Of a stretch of 63,587 nucleotides of DNA, positions 16,692-25,420 are shown in pieces. The translations under genes were made by a program, and so were the position numbers. Below the pieces are notes generated by a model that was not told the origin of the DNA, did not search any database, and saw only the letters and a program-made list of their open reading frames with translations. The stretch's first letter is position 1; every line of letters starts with the position of its first letter. Source of the DNA: DATCTV01 sp964400685 (lineage in GTDB: Bacteria > Desulfobacterota > Desulfomonilia > UBA1062); contig CAYNVT010000006.1 of the NCBI GenBank assembly GCA_964400685.1, positions 1 to 63,587 of the forward strand. Reading direction: 5' to 3'.

Positions 16692-17966
16692 TTATTTTTG
16701 GTGCGAGCGAATTTCAGCCGTATGAATATCGGCATATAATGTTTTAACGCACGCAATAAAATTTAAATGGTTGGTATCAGCATGGCATTTTTCGAGCCAC
16801 ATTTGTTTTGAGCGTCTTTTTTTGTTTTCAAGGATTGGGGGATTGTCAATAATATTATAAATCGCGTCGGATATATCCGAAGGTGACGGGTTGGACTTTA
16901 ACAATTGGCCATTGTCATTGGATACAATTTCAGATGTGCCTCCAACATCCGTGGCAATTATGGCCATTCCGCAGCTTAACGCCTCCTGGATTGCAACAGG
17001 ACAACCTCCTTCCGTTTCACTCATATGCATGAAAAGGTCTACCGGATATTCTCTGTAAAACTGCATCAGATGCTGGATGGAAGTGTATCCGGGGAAAAAG
17101 CTTTTTACGTTTTCTGGCAGGATTTCTAAAGCCATTTTCTCAAGTTTGTCCTTAAGTGGTCCGATTCCGAAATGATGCCATTCAAACTTTTGTTCTGGCC
17201 TTTTTCGTGCGGCAAAGTCTATGCCCTTCAACAATAGATCGATTCGCTTGAGAGGGATAAGAACCGAACAGGAGACAATTCGAATAACTCCGTCAGTTGA
17301 AGAAACCGTAATAAATCCAGAATCCTCCACCCCCAGACGGGCCAGCTCACAACGTTTGGAGAACCATGGATAACGTTCCTTTATATATCTTACGCCTGCC
17401 TCAGAGGCACAGAAAAGGTGGTCAAGGGAGTTCAAGGTTTGTTCCCGTAATGGAATGAATGAGCCGATACTACGCTCTTCATATAAATCATGGCCATGTG
17501 CACGTGAGATCAAGGTGATTTGTGGTAATGACTCTTCAACAAGCCCGATGCCCGTCGTGCTTGCCTCAAACCAGTACGTATAGAAAATACAATCGGCGGG
17601 GTCTAATTTATTTCGTGAAAGAAAAGAAACAAGCCATGACCGTGTCATTATTGCCTTTCCGGAAAAAACAATCAGGCGCTTCAATAAGGGTGCCGAAATC
17701 AGAGCTGATGGATGCTTTACAATCTCCTTATAGAGAAGCTTGGAGAAAAGACCTGCAATAAGGATTCTGATCTTGCCGGATATCGATTCAAAGCAATATG
17801 AATAGGTTTCATCTATAACAACCCCATGTGGAACTGCAGCTTTCGTTCCTTTGCATATGCCGGGGATGATAAAAACTTTGTCGAAATTATCCACAAGATG
17901 CTTTATCTCAGGGTCAAGAAACGTTTGCTCCATTCCTATGGAATATGGATATGATGCTGTGAACAA
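16692..17966 (-). CDS. Glycosyltransferase family 4
   Basis: At least 424 residues. The GT-B C-terminal half shows RIVSCSVLIPLKRIDLLLKG, FHLFGIGPLKDKL-like spacing and EALSCGMAIIATDVGGTSEIV. The TTG at 17966 falls inside the first beta-strand (family starts look like MNIVLFTASYP). In-frame codons upstream read ATT ATT CTG AAT ATC GTA, preceded by AGGA, so the true start is probably 4-6 codons upstream at a non-standard codon. It begins right after the stop of the upstream GT2 gene. Confidence 0.87.
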   Translation of the reverse strand: MFTASYPYSIGMEQTFLDPEIKHLVDNFDKVFIIPGICKGTKAAVPHGVVIDETYSYCFESISGKIRILIAGLFSKLLYKEIVKHPSALISAPLLKRLIVFSGKAIMTRSWLVSFLSRNKLDPADCIFYTYWFEASTTGIGLVEESLPQITLISRAHGHDLYEERSIGSFIPLREQTLNSLDHLFCASEAGVRYIKERYPWFSKRCELARLGVEDSGFITVSSTDGVIRIVSCSVLIPLKRIDLLLKGIDFAARKRPEQKFEWHHFGIGPLKDKLEKMALEILPENVKSFFPGYTSIQHLMQFYREYPVDLFMHMSETEGGCPVAIQEALSCGMAIIATDVGGTSEIVSNDNGQLLKSNPSPSDISDAIYNIIDNPPILENKKRRSKQMWLEKCHADTNHLNFIACVKTLYADIHTAEIRSHQK

Positions 17967-17994
17967 TACGATATTCAGAATAATCCTGCTTTCT

Positions 17995-18963
17995 TCAAAT
18001 AGCTTTTTTGGGAAGAAATTTGATGAGATTATAAATAACCGGTTTTAATTTTCTGAATGCGAAATGCAGCAGTTGTGAAACTTTGTTAAGCTCGAGCTTC
18101 AATCTGGCCGGGTTACTGAAAGACGGATAAAGTTCGATTGATTTTTTATATTGCATATCCGCAAAAGAATGCCATTTTCTGTTAGTAGCCATTGTGTCTG
18201 CAAGCCATGAATATGCTCTCGCCAGATCACGAGGCCTGGTACTCATTTGATGTTCGGTAAACAGAGCAGACATTCCAATCTGTTCGAATATGTTCAAGTA
18301 GGTGATGAATTTCTCCTTTTCATGTACGAGAATTGTTTTGCTGCATTGATTCGGATGTACTCTTTCCTTTGTGAGCTTTTCAGCCAAATGTCCAATGTCA
18401 TAATGACTGAGGATGCGAAACCACATTTCCACATCCTGCGTTGTCTTAAGCCGTTCGTTGAAAAGGCCCACAATATCAAAGCATGATCGCTCAACCATAA
18501 TCGTACAGCCGCCTATATACATTCTTCCAAACAGTTCTTTAATAGATTGCGGCTTCGGATACCATGGTGTTTCAACTTCCCGAAGGATGGAACCTGTTTC
18601 ATTAATTTCATAATAATCCGTGTAACTTGCCTTGAATTGGGGATGTGATTCCATGTAAGCCACTTGTTTTTCCAGTTTTTCAGACAACCAAAGATCATCA
18701 TGGCTTAACCAGGCAAAATATTTGCCCTTCATTTCTTTAATACCAAGGTTTAATGCGCTGGCTACCCCTCCGTTTTCTTTATGAAAACCCCTGATTTTAT
18801 CGCCATAAGATTGAATTATTTCCCATGTCTTGTCGGTTGAGCCGTCGTCAATAACCAGGATTTCATAATCACTGAATGTCTGAGCCAGTGCGCTGTCAAT
18901 TGCTTCACGTAGGAAGTTGGTACCGTTATAAACAGGTATTATTACACTTACCAGAGGATTCAT
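17995..18963 (-). CDS. Glycosyltransferase family 2 (GT-A fold)
   Basis: 322 residues. It shows the textbook GT2 start SVIIPVYNGTNFLREAIDSAL, then VIDDGSTDKT, the substrate loop GVASALNLGI and the metal-binding SHDDLW. The C-terminal third is basic and possibly membrane-associated. It transfers one sugar in the cytoplasm during chain assembly. It starts two bases after the epimerase stop in the same operon. Confidence 0.93.
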   Translation of the reverse strand: MNPLVSVIIPVYNGTNFLREAIDSALAQTFSDYEILVIDDGSTDKTWEIIQSYGDKIRGFHKENGGVASALNLGIKEMKGKYFAWLSHDDLWLSEKLEKQVAYMESHPQFKASYTDYYEINETGSILREVETPWYPKPQSIKELFGRMYIGGCTIMVERSCFDIVGLFNERLKTTQDVEMWFRILSHYDIGHLAEKLTKERVHPNQCSKTILVHEKEKFITYLNIFEQIGMSALFTEHQMSTRPRDLARAYSWLADTMATNRKWHSFADMQYKKSIELYPSFSNPARLKLELNKVSQLLHFAFRKLKPVIYNLIKFLPKKAI

Positions 18964-18964
18964 T

Positions 18965-20053
18965 TTAATTCTTGTGGAGGTATCCCAGTATTATTTTAAG
19001 TACGGTATCGCTGACATTTTCAATGAGGTATTCGGGTGGGGCATCCCACTTTCCATTTGATTCAAGGGCGATTTTTACACAATTAATTACTGTATCAGTA
19101 TCGGCCCCGCTCAAAATGTTGCAGCCACGTTCAATGGTTTCCGGACGTTCCGTAACATCACGTATCGTTACATTCGGTATGCCGAATATCGCGCATTCCT
19201 CCTGAACTGTTCCGCTATCAGTAAGGACACATATGGCATTACGCTCAAGTGTGATGAAATCGAAAAAGCCGAAAGGTTCCATAAAGCAGACTTTTGGATT
19301 ATTTATTGAAAATGTTGATCTCTGCATACGTGATCTGGTCCTCGGGTGAGTGCTCACAATAACGGGCAGTTTATATTTTTTCTGCAGAAGATCAAAAGAC
19401 TTGATCAGGCTGTATAATCGATCTTCAATATCCACATTCTCTGACCTGTGCATGGTTACCAGGAAATACTTTTTGGACTGAAGTTTAATCTCTTTGAGAA
19501 TACCGGACTTGATAATGTCACTATCATAATATCTGATTACTTCATAAATTGGATTGCCAGTTACATATATGCGCTCCGCCTTGATCCCTTCACGTAGAAG
19601 ATTCTGGCGGCTTCTTTCGGTATATGGCATGAGTATGTCGCTGGCATGATCGATTATACGGCGATTCACCTCTTCAGGAACCCGGTCATCATAGCATCTG
19701 TTGCCTGCTTCCATATGATAAACCGGTATTCCAATGCGTTTGGCAGTAATCGCAGCAAGGGCACTGTTGGTATCGCCGAGAATTAACACTTTATCAGGCT
19801 TTTCCGATATAAGTATCTTCTCGCTCTCTGAGATTATTTTCCCTATTTGTTCCCCAAAAGTATTCCCACGGATCCCTAGATAGTAATTGGGGGTGCGAAC
19901 TTTAAGTTGTTTGATGAACAGATCACTTAATCCTGGATCAAAATTCTGACCGGTATGGACTACAACATGTTCGCAAGCATGGTCGAGCTTCTTCATTACC
20001 AGGCTTAAACGGATAATCTCTGGCCGGGTTCCAAATATTGTAAGTATCTTCAT
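18965..20053 (-). CDS. UDP-N-acetylhexosamine 2-epimerase (WecB/WbvD/FnlC type)
   Basis: 362 residues. It is a non-hydrolysing UDP-GlcNAc 2-epimerase fold: TIFGTRPEIIRL, VVVHTGQNFDPGLSD, ILGDTNSALAA, HMEAGNRC, VPEEVNRRIIDH, TMHRSENVD and DSGTVQEEC. With the FnlA-like dehydratase/epimerase and RmlD-like reductase at 22252-24218 it completes a UDP-L-RhaNAc to UDP-L-QuiNAc pathway (WbvB-WbvR-WbvD), or UDP-L-FucNAc (FnlABC). The RmlD-like reductase favours L-QuiNAc. The first 262 bp of this region (including 15 bp upstream) are repeated almost exactly at 21008-21269. Confidence 0.92.
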   Translation of the reverse strand: MKILTIFGTRPEIIRLSLVMKKLDHACEHVVVHTGQNFDPGLSDLFIKQLKVRTPNYYLGIRGNTFGEQIGKIISESEKILISEKPDKVLILGDTNSALAAITAKRIGIPVYHMEAGNRCYDDRVPEEVNRRIIDHASDILMPYTERSRQNLLREGIKAERIYVTGNPIYEVIRYYDSDIIKSGILKEIKLQSKKYFLVTMHRSENVDIEDRLYSLIKSFDLLQKKYKLPVIVSTHPRTRSRMQRSTFSINNPKVCFMEPFGFFDFITLERNAICVLTDSGTVQEECAIFGIPNVTIRDVTERPETIERGCNILSGADTDTVINCVKIALESNGKWDAPPEYLIENVSDTVLKIILGYLHKN

Positions 20054-20068
20054 GGCTATGACCTCATC
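19807..20068 (-). repeat. 262-bp direct repeat, copy 1 (5' end of the intact epimerase gene)
   Basis: This segment matches 21008-21269 base for base except one position (19816 T, 21017 C on the + strand). It covers the epimerase start codon and its first 82 codons. Immediately upstream (20069-20104) the two copies diverge but remain related, so the repeat is the conserved core of a larger duplicated or exchanged unit. Confidence 0.97.
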
Positions 20069-20104
20069 AAGGCTGATGGTTCTGACTTAGGATAATGCCA
20101 ACTC
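20056..20104 (-). pseudogene. Vestige of the C-terminus of a second methyltransferase gene
   Basis: Read on the minus strand upstream of the epimerase start, the frame gives MSWHYPKSEPSALMRS and a stop. This aligns with the end of the methyltransferase at 21257 (MRQHYPMSEPTAFWMRS and stop), with the same two-base spacing to the epimerase ATG. It butts directly against the stop of the DUF1796 gene. Confidence 0.7.
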
Positions 20105-20798
20105 ATAAATTGATTCTTTTGGTAAAATTCCTACATTTTTTTAAGTAATACTTGCAATAGTTATTAATTTTTCGGTGCAATGGGTAATTAATACTTAATA
20201 TATAATCTAACAAGGGTTTGTTCTCTTTTATGAACCTTTTTGACACAATGTCATTTTCTTTCTTTTTAACATGAAATACTTTAATAACACCCGGGATAAT
20301 CCTAGATAAATCAATTGAAAGATCTTCATTTGTAATTAGGATAATTGAATTCTTTAAATTAAAGCCTTTAATAAAACTAACTAATTCTTTTGCATCGTTA
20401 TACCAATAATCAATTTCGCTATTCTCAATGTAACGAATAAAAAGAGTGGGTTCCTGTATGCGTTTGAAAAACCTCACTATTCGCTTCAAATATTTTTCTG
20501 ATACTGTTGTAACCTGGTTTTTTATTTCATCTTCATGGTTAAAATCATGATAGAAATCGAACTTATATTTTTCATGCTCAACAATATATGGATACATGGT
20601 GTTTCTTGATAGCAAACTTTCATGAAATAGATCCTGAAAGTTATTCTTTAATAATGTATTTACTGTAACGATATCTGTAATAACCCAATCAAAAGGATCA
20701 CTTGCATCTCTTCTTCCTATGCTTTCCAATTCAAGTGCAACATCACAAAAATAACCAAGCGAAATAATATGCTCGTATTTTTTCTTAATTTTTTTCAA
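20103..20798 (-). CDS. DUF1796 family protein (putative papain-like cysteine peptidase fold)
   Basis: 231 residues. ISLGYFCDVALELESIGRRDASDPFDWVITD matches the conserved start of the DUF1796 family, which is common in O-antigen and capsule clusters and has been classed as papain-like. The rest is lysine- and isoleucine-rich with strongly AT-biased codons compared with both neighbours, suggesting recent transfer. It sits precisely between vestiges of the two ends of a methyltransferase gene. Its chemistry is unproven. Confidence 0.8.
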   Translation of the reverse strand: MKKIKKKYEHIISLGYFCDVALELESIGRRDASDPFDWVITDIVTVNTLLKNNFQDLFHESLLSRNTMYPYIVEHEKYKFDFYHDFNHEDEIKNQVTTVSEKYLKRIVRFFKRIQEPTLFIRYIENSEIDYWYNDAKELVSFIKGFNLKNSIILITNEDLSIDLSRIIPGVIKVFHVKKKENDIVSKRFIKENKPLLDYILSINYPLHRKINNYCKYYLKKCRNFTKRINL

Positions 20799-20907
20799 AA
20801 TGTATACTCAGATAAACCTTGGGAAGATGAATACCCTTGACTTAAAAAAGAATGCTGAACAAAGTTCGAAAGTATTCTTGTGCAAAAAACATAATCTCAA
20901 AAACATA

Positions 20908-20963
20908 AGGCTTTTTATCCTGTAATTCAGCCATTTCTTGGCTTTTCTGAGAGGAGGGATCAC
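20908..20963 (-). pseudogene. Vestige of the N-terminus of a second methyltransferase gene
   Basis: From GTG 20963 on the minus strand the frame reads VIPPLRKAKKWLNYRIKSL, clearly related to the methyltransferase start MKSFFRKAQKWLNYRLIDT at 22255, and then degenerates. The GTG overlaps a TGA (AGGTGA) exactly as the intact ATG overlaps the fnlA-like stop (AGATGA). The preceding codons (ending in RELLR and stop) echo the fnlA-like end (EELLR and stop). Confidence 0.65.
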
Positions 20964-20996
20964 CTTAATAGTTCTCTTCTTTTTTGCAGGTTTTCT

Positions 20997-21254
20997 TCAA
21001 CCATCAAATATAAGTACCTTCTCGCTCTCTGAGATTATTTTCCCTATTTGTTCCCCAAAAGTATTCCCACGGATCCCTAGATAGTAATTGGGGGTGCGAA
21101 CTTTAAGTTGTTTGATGAACAGATCACTTAATCCTGGATCAAAATTCTGACCGGTATGGACTACAACATGTTCGCAAGCATGGTCGAGCTTCTTCATTAC
21201 CAGGCTTAAACGGATAATCTCTGGCCGGGTTCCAAATATTGTAAGTATCTTCAT
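20997..21254 (-). pseudogene. Truncated duplicate of the 2-epimerase gene
   Basis: The first 82 codons are identical to the intact epimerase at 20053 except one Ile to Val change, then the frame runs into VLIFDG and a stop. It lacks nearly all of the catalytic protein (85 of about 362 residues), so it cannot be active. It keeps the same two-base distance to the preceding methyltransferase stop. It marks the junction of a duplication or cluster-exchange event. Confidence 0.92.
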
Positions 21255-21269
21255 GGCTATGACCTCATC
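21008..21269 (-). repeat. 262-bp direct repeat, copy 2 (truncated epimerase)
   Basis: Partner of 19807-20068, offset by 1201 bp, with one mismatch. The ends are sharp on the epimerase-internal side, where the sequence switches abruptly at 21007 to material resembling the tail of the fnlA-like gene. Confidence 0.97.
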
Positions 21270-22255
21270 CAGAATGCTGTAGGTTCAGACATTGGATAAT
21301 GCTGACGCATTGTATGGTATTCGGGGATTGCCCTGCATACCCGTTCAGGATATTTGAGCATCATATAATTGCCAGGCCATAAGATTTTAAAACGTGAATT
21401 GAACGCCAGGAATGCCTGAAGCAGATACTGCTCGTTCCAGTAAAGCTGGCTGTCGAAATATACACGAGGGTAACGTTTTGGAAGGCTTATATCATGAATG
21501 TGAACAAGAACTCCCGGTGCGAGACGCGGTAGTATCTCCAAATATTCATATTCAACATCATTGCCTGATCGAAAAACATGGCTCGAATCTATAAAAAGAA
21601 TGTCGTTGGCTTCAAGCGAAGTGAAGATGCTCATGTCCATATCCTGTAATTTGGTTTCCATCAATCTCGACAGGCCCGGTACACCCTTTTCCAGAATGCT
21701 TTGAGGATAAGGGTCGATTGCAGTATAATCTACTGGCAATCCGGTTTCCCTTTTGTTTTCCAGGCAGGCAACACCACCGAGGAAGGTCGAATTTCCCGCG
21801 CCGATTTCAAGTATGCGTCTTGGTTTGAAATGGCGGATCATTGTGTAGTATACATGGGCGTCTATTGCCATATAGGAGCCATTGATAAGATAAAACAGTT
21901 TGGAATCAGCGGGTTTTTCAATAGAGAATTTACTGCGGAATTCATCAAGATAGATTGGTAATACGTTGTCAAGAAATTGCAACGCCTCAATGTCATTCAT
22001 GTCGAGGCCTGCAAGATCAGAGACTGTAACCCAGTAATCCTGTTTAATATCATCAATATCAGGGATTGGCAGGTAGAAGTGCTTTCGTAAAAGATGAAAA
22101 CCCTGTCTTGAAAAAACTTCATGATATGGATTTCCCGGAATATAGGCGATGCACATAGCAAAAATTCTTGCGAGAGGAGAACACAACAAATTTATAAATG
22201 TATCTATCAGTCTGTAATTCAACCATTTTTGTGCTTTCCTGAAAAAAGACTTCAT
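21257..22255 (-). CDS. Class I SAM-dependent methyltransferase
   Basis: 332 residues. A Rossmann methyltransferase core is visible: RRILEIGAGNSTFLGG (motif I), DYTAIDPYP, then NDILFIDSSHVFRSGNDVEYEYLEILPRLAPGVLVHIHDI. The N-terminal 110 residues are an extra aromatic-rich segment. It probably methylates a sugar of the polysaccharide or its precursor. It overlaps the fnlA-like gene by four bases (ATGA) and stops two bases before the truncated epimerase copy. Confidence 0.88.
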   Translation of the reverse strand: MKSFFRKAQKWLNYRLIDTFINLLCSPLARIFAMCIAYIPGNPYHEVFSRQGFHLLRKHFYLPIPDIDDIKQDYWVTVSDLAGLDMNDIEALQFLDNVLPIYLDEFRSKFSIEKPADSKLFYLINGSYMAIDAHVYYTMIRHFKPRRILEIGAGNSTFLGGVACLENKRETGLPVDYTAIDPYPQSILEKGVPGLSRLMETKLQDMDMSIFTSLEANDILFIDSSHVFRSGNDVEYEYLEILPRLAPGVLVHIHDISLPKRYPRVYFDSQLYWNEQYLLQAFLAFNSRFKILWPGNYMMLKYPERVCRAIPEYHTMRQHYPMSEPTAFWMRS

Positions 22256-23322
22256 CTTAGAAGTTCCTCTTCTTCGGGTTTTATATCTTTTCCAAATAAA
22301 CCTTGTTTCTTTAGAAGGTTCTTAAGTTCTTTTATAGTTATGAGATTGTTCATAGAGCTGAATTCTTCATTCAGAGGAGACACTCCTTCACCCTTTGTTA
22401 TTAATTCAGGAAGAATCGGCAGGATTGAATAGAACCTTCCCCTTTCAACGGTACGATGGCATTCCTCTTCTGAAATCAATATCTCGTGAATTTTTTCTCC
22501 TGGACGGATACCTGTTATAACAGTCTTGATCGGCTTGTTTCCAATAAGGACAGCTGCAATATCAACAACCTTGGCAGATGGAGCTCTGGGAATATATGTT
22601 TCACCTTTCCCGGCATTCTTTATTGCTTCGAAAATAGTATCGACCGCCTGGTTGAGGCTAAGCAGAAATCGTGTCATGTCCGTTGTGGTGATTGTAACAG
22701 GCCCTTTGTTCCTGATCTGTTCCAGGAACAGGGGGATCACTGAGCCTCTAGATGCAAGGACATTGCCGTATCTAACGCATATGAATCTTGTTTTGGGGCA
22801 GTCAATATTTGCGCACAGAAAAACCCGTTCCTGCAATGCTTTGGTCATTCCCATTACGTTTACGGGTTTGCAGGCCTTGTCTGTCGAGATGCCTACTACA
22901 GTTTCAACCGTCAGTCGGTGTTCTCTGATTGCGCGTACAATATTTTCAGGTCCGCCGATGTTTGTCCTTACTGCCTCATATGGGAAATATTCGCATGCAG
23001 GAACCTGTTTGAGAGCTGCAGCATTGAAAACAATGTCGACGTTGCTGAGAACCGAAGCAATACTGTGAAAGTCACGGACATCTCCGATCCTGAATTCGAG
23101 AAGCTGCTTGAAGTTATTGTAAATTATCTCATCCGTTGCGGCATGGTAATTAAGATATTCGATACGCATTGCATGCTGCTTGGCTTCATCCCTCGAAAAT
23201 ACGATAATTTTTTCAGGTTTGCCCATTTCACCTGTCAACAGACGATGAACAAGAACATGGCCAAGAGAGCCTGTTCCTCCGGTTACTAAAATGCGTTTGC
23301 CTTCAAGCGGTTTTTTTATCAT
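22252..23322 (-). CDS. fnlA: UDP-GlcNAc 4,6-dehydratase/5-epimerase (FnlA/WbjB/WbvB type)
   Basis: About 356 residues from ATG 23322, which overlaps the upstream stop (ATGA); a start at 23358 would overlap that gene by 40 bases. Short-chain dehydrogenase/epimerase with GKRILVTGGTGSLG, NAAALKQVPACE, STDKACKPVNVMGMTKALQE (the MxxxK active site of the FlaA1/FnlA group, Met in place of Tyr) and RYGNVLASRGSVIPLF. It converts UDP-GlcNAc to a UDP-4-keto-6-deoxy-L-sugar, first step to L-FucNAc or L-QuiNAc. Confidence 0.92.
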   Translation of the reverse strand: MIKKPLEGKRILVTGGTGSLGHVLVHRLLTGEMGKPEKIIVFSRDEAKQHAMRIEYLNYHAATDEIIYNNFKQLLEFRIGDVRDFHSIASVLSNVDIVFNAAALKQVPACEYFPYEAVRTNIGGPENIVRAIREHRLTVETVVGISTDKACKPVNVMGMTKALQERVFLCANIDCPKTRFICVRYGNVLASRGSVIPLFLEQIRNKGPVTITTTDMTRFLLSLNQAVDTIFEAIKNAGKGETYIPRAPSAKVVDIAAVLIGNKPIKTVITGIRPGEKIHEILISEEECHRTVERGRFYSILPILPELITKGEGVSPLNEEFSSMNNLITIKELKNLLKKQGLFGKDIKPEEEELLR

Positions 23323-24218
23323 GGAATCGGTTTCCTCCCTTGTTCGTATTGCGGCCATTCTTTTGCCAGGCTGTCAATCATTGTATTCCAATCAGGTGCC
23401 AGCCATCCGGTGGTTCTATTGAAAAGTGATCCGTCAAGGCTTCTGTCGCAATAATAATCTTCATCCGGTTCGATAGTTATATCATACCAGTTCAGGGCAT
23501 CCCTCAGCCCCATTAAAAGATCATATTTTGAAATTGGCCTGCTGGCCACGTTATATATTCCAGAGAGGCTAGGCGTTTTCTCGAGTATACAGCCGATCAA
23601 ATCAGCCATAACCGAAGTGGAAACTCCTGTATAAATTGCATGCTTAAAGCCTTTTATTGTCTTTCCTCTCTGAAGTGCAAACCATACAAGCAGGCTTAAT
23701 CCGGGTTTGAGTTCCCATCCGATGATCGACGAGCGAAGTGTCAAACAGCCTGGCCTGTCGAGTTCTCCCAGGAGCTTTGTGCGACCGTAAATATCTGTGG
23801 GATCAGGTATATCCTTTTCTGAATAGTTGCCTTTGATTCCCGAGAAAACGCAATCGGTCGACATATGGATAAGCCGAGTACTGATGCTTTCACAAATGTC
23901 AGCCAGTTGATGAGGGAACAACGCATTTATTTTAATTGACTGAATGGTATCCTTCGCTTCGCTGCGTTGTTTTACAATGCCGATACAATTTATTACTGCA
24001 TTGGGCTTAATCTTAGTAAGAGATTTTTCAAGATGTTCAATATCCGATGTGGCGATGTTTCCAAGAATATGTTCAGAGTCCAACAACGGAAAGAAATTAT
24101 TGTGATTAAAAGGATCGGGGTTATTTCGGAAAGAGATGAACGTTTCAAAATTGCCATTAAGCCTCTGATAAACTTTGTGCCCAAGCATGCCATTTCCGCC
24201 AAGGATTAGAATTTTCAT
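23319..24218 (-). CDS. RmlD-like NAD(P)-dependent 4-keto sugar reductase (WbvR-like)
   Basis: 299 residues. SDR with GGNGMLGHKVY, MSTDCVFSGIKGNYSE, and the catalytic YGRTK; overall like dTDP-4-dehydrorhamnose reductase. Placed between the FnlA-like gene and glycosyltransferases, and with a 2-epimerase downstream, it matches WbvR, which reduces the 4-keto intermediate to UDP-L-RhaNAc. Absence of rmlABC nearby argues against a dTDP-rhamnose role. It overlaps both flanking genes by four bases. Confidence 0.9.
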   Translation of the reverse strand: MKILILGGNGMLGHKVYQRLNGNFETFISFRNNPDPFNHNNFFPLLDSEHILGNIATSDIEHLEKSLTKIKPNAVINCIGIVKQRSEAKDTIQSIKINALFPHQLADICESISTRLIHMSTDCVFSGIKGNYSEKDIPDPTDIYGRTKLLGELDRPGCLTLRSSIIGWELKPGLSLLVWFALQRGKTIKGFKHAIYTGVSTSVMADLIGCILEKTPSLSGIYNVASRPISKYDLLMGLRDALNWYDITIEPDEDYYCDRSLDGSLFNRTTGWLAPDWNTMIDSLAKEWPQYEQGRKPIP

Positions 24219-25420
24219 GAATGATTCCTTTTTTTTACCTTGGTAAAAATATCTTCATACATTGCAATTACTTTTGGTTTTATTACTGAAATATCAAGCC
24301 GTTCTCTGGCTGTCTGATAATTAATCAGGGCTGCTTTATCAACAAGTTCATCATCAGTAACAGCATGACGAATTTTATCGGCAATTTGCTCAGGGTCTTC
24401 TGGCGGTACAATGAAACCTGTTTTACCATGGGCAATCCATTCATCAGCGCTGGAGGTGTTAGATTGAATTGGGAATGTCCCCATGATCATGGATTCCAGC
24501 AATGAAGTACTTATCGCATCGGAGATGCTTAAGCCCAGGTAAATCCTGGCCTGTCCGAAAAGATTTAACATTTCATAATGAGAACATAGGGGGATTATCT
24601 CTACATTAATCCCTGTGTCATTATGAAGAATTTCCGCAGCTACTTTGACTGTTTCATCTTTCGAGGCTGAATAAATTACTACCCGATATCCTTTTAATGA
24701 ATCTGCACTTAGTGCGATAGCCCGTAATCCGACTAAAGCACGGCCGAATAAACCCTGATATCCTTTAAGTAAAATTATTCTGCGTTTTGAAGTTGGCTTA
24801 ACTTGAACAAGAGTATTTATAAGATTTAAATCATAACCTCCTGCATTGGGCAATACGGGCAATATATGGCCATTAAACCCAAAGGATTGCGCTAGTTCCA
24901 CATCTCTTTGACATTCACAGGAATAGTAATCACAAGCAGAAAGAAGTTCTTTTATTTGATTCTTATGTTGAGTCATACGGCCAAATAAGTATATGTCGCT
25001 TCCCCAATTTGTTGCGATCCATAGTGGAAACTTGCCCTTTATTTTCTTTTTTGCATCCAGGGTTAAATAACCAGCGGATTGGAATTCCAGAGAATGAATA
25101 ATATCTGGACGTAGTTTCTTTATCAAACGTTGAAGCTGTATTTTCCGATAATCAGGATATATTTTTTTTAAAATATACCTACCTGCATTTGATATGAAGT
25201 TAGATAAAATAGGGATACCTTTATATCTCAATAATGGTTTATAAAGTCTTTGTTTATATGAATAAAAAGAGTGATGTATGGTAACATTTTTGATATCCGG
25301 GTGTACTTCTCCATGATCTTGACTGGGAAAGAGGTGCACATCCCAACCCTTTTCCGTTATCTGGTTTATCCATCTTGCAGTATGGATGCTGTTGGACATG
25401 GCAATGAAGAGGATTTTCAT
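24215..25420 (-). CDS. Glycosyltransferase family 4
   Basis: 401 residues. GT-B architecture: the start MKILFIAMSNSIHTARWINQI is typical of sugar transferases, and the C-terminal half has GLSISDAISTSLLESMIMGTFPIQSNTSSADEWI and TGFIVPPEDPEQIADKI. It acts in the cytoplasm on the lipid-linked chain. Four-base overlaps with both neighbours place it firmly in the operon. Donor sugar unknown. Confidence 0.9.
   Translation of the reverse strand: MKILFIAMSNSIHTARWINQITEKGWDVHLFPSQDHGEVHPDIKNVTIHHSFYSYKQRLYKPLLRYKGIPILSNFISNAGRYILKKIYPDYRKIQLQRLIKKLRPDIIHSLEFQSAGYLTLDAKKKIKGKFPLWIATNWGSDIYLFGRMTQHKNQIKELLSACDYYSCECQRDVELAQSFGFNGHILPVLPNAGGYDLNLINTLVQVKPTSKRRIILLKGYQGLFGRALVGLRAIALSADSLKGYRVVIYSASKDETVKVAAEILHNDTGINVEIIPLCSHYEMLNLFGQARIYLGLSISDAISTSLLESMIMGTFPIQSNTSSADEWIAHGKTGFIVPPEDPEQIADKIRHAVTDDELVDKAALINYQTARERLDISVIKPKVIAMYEDIFTKVKKRNHS

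Noticed and set aside
18965..21254. Two functional epimerase genes
   Set aside because: The upstream copy has only 85 codons and ends in unrelated sequence, lacking the catalytic core.
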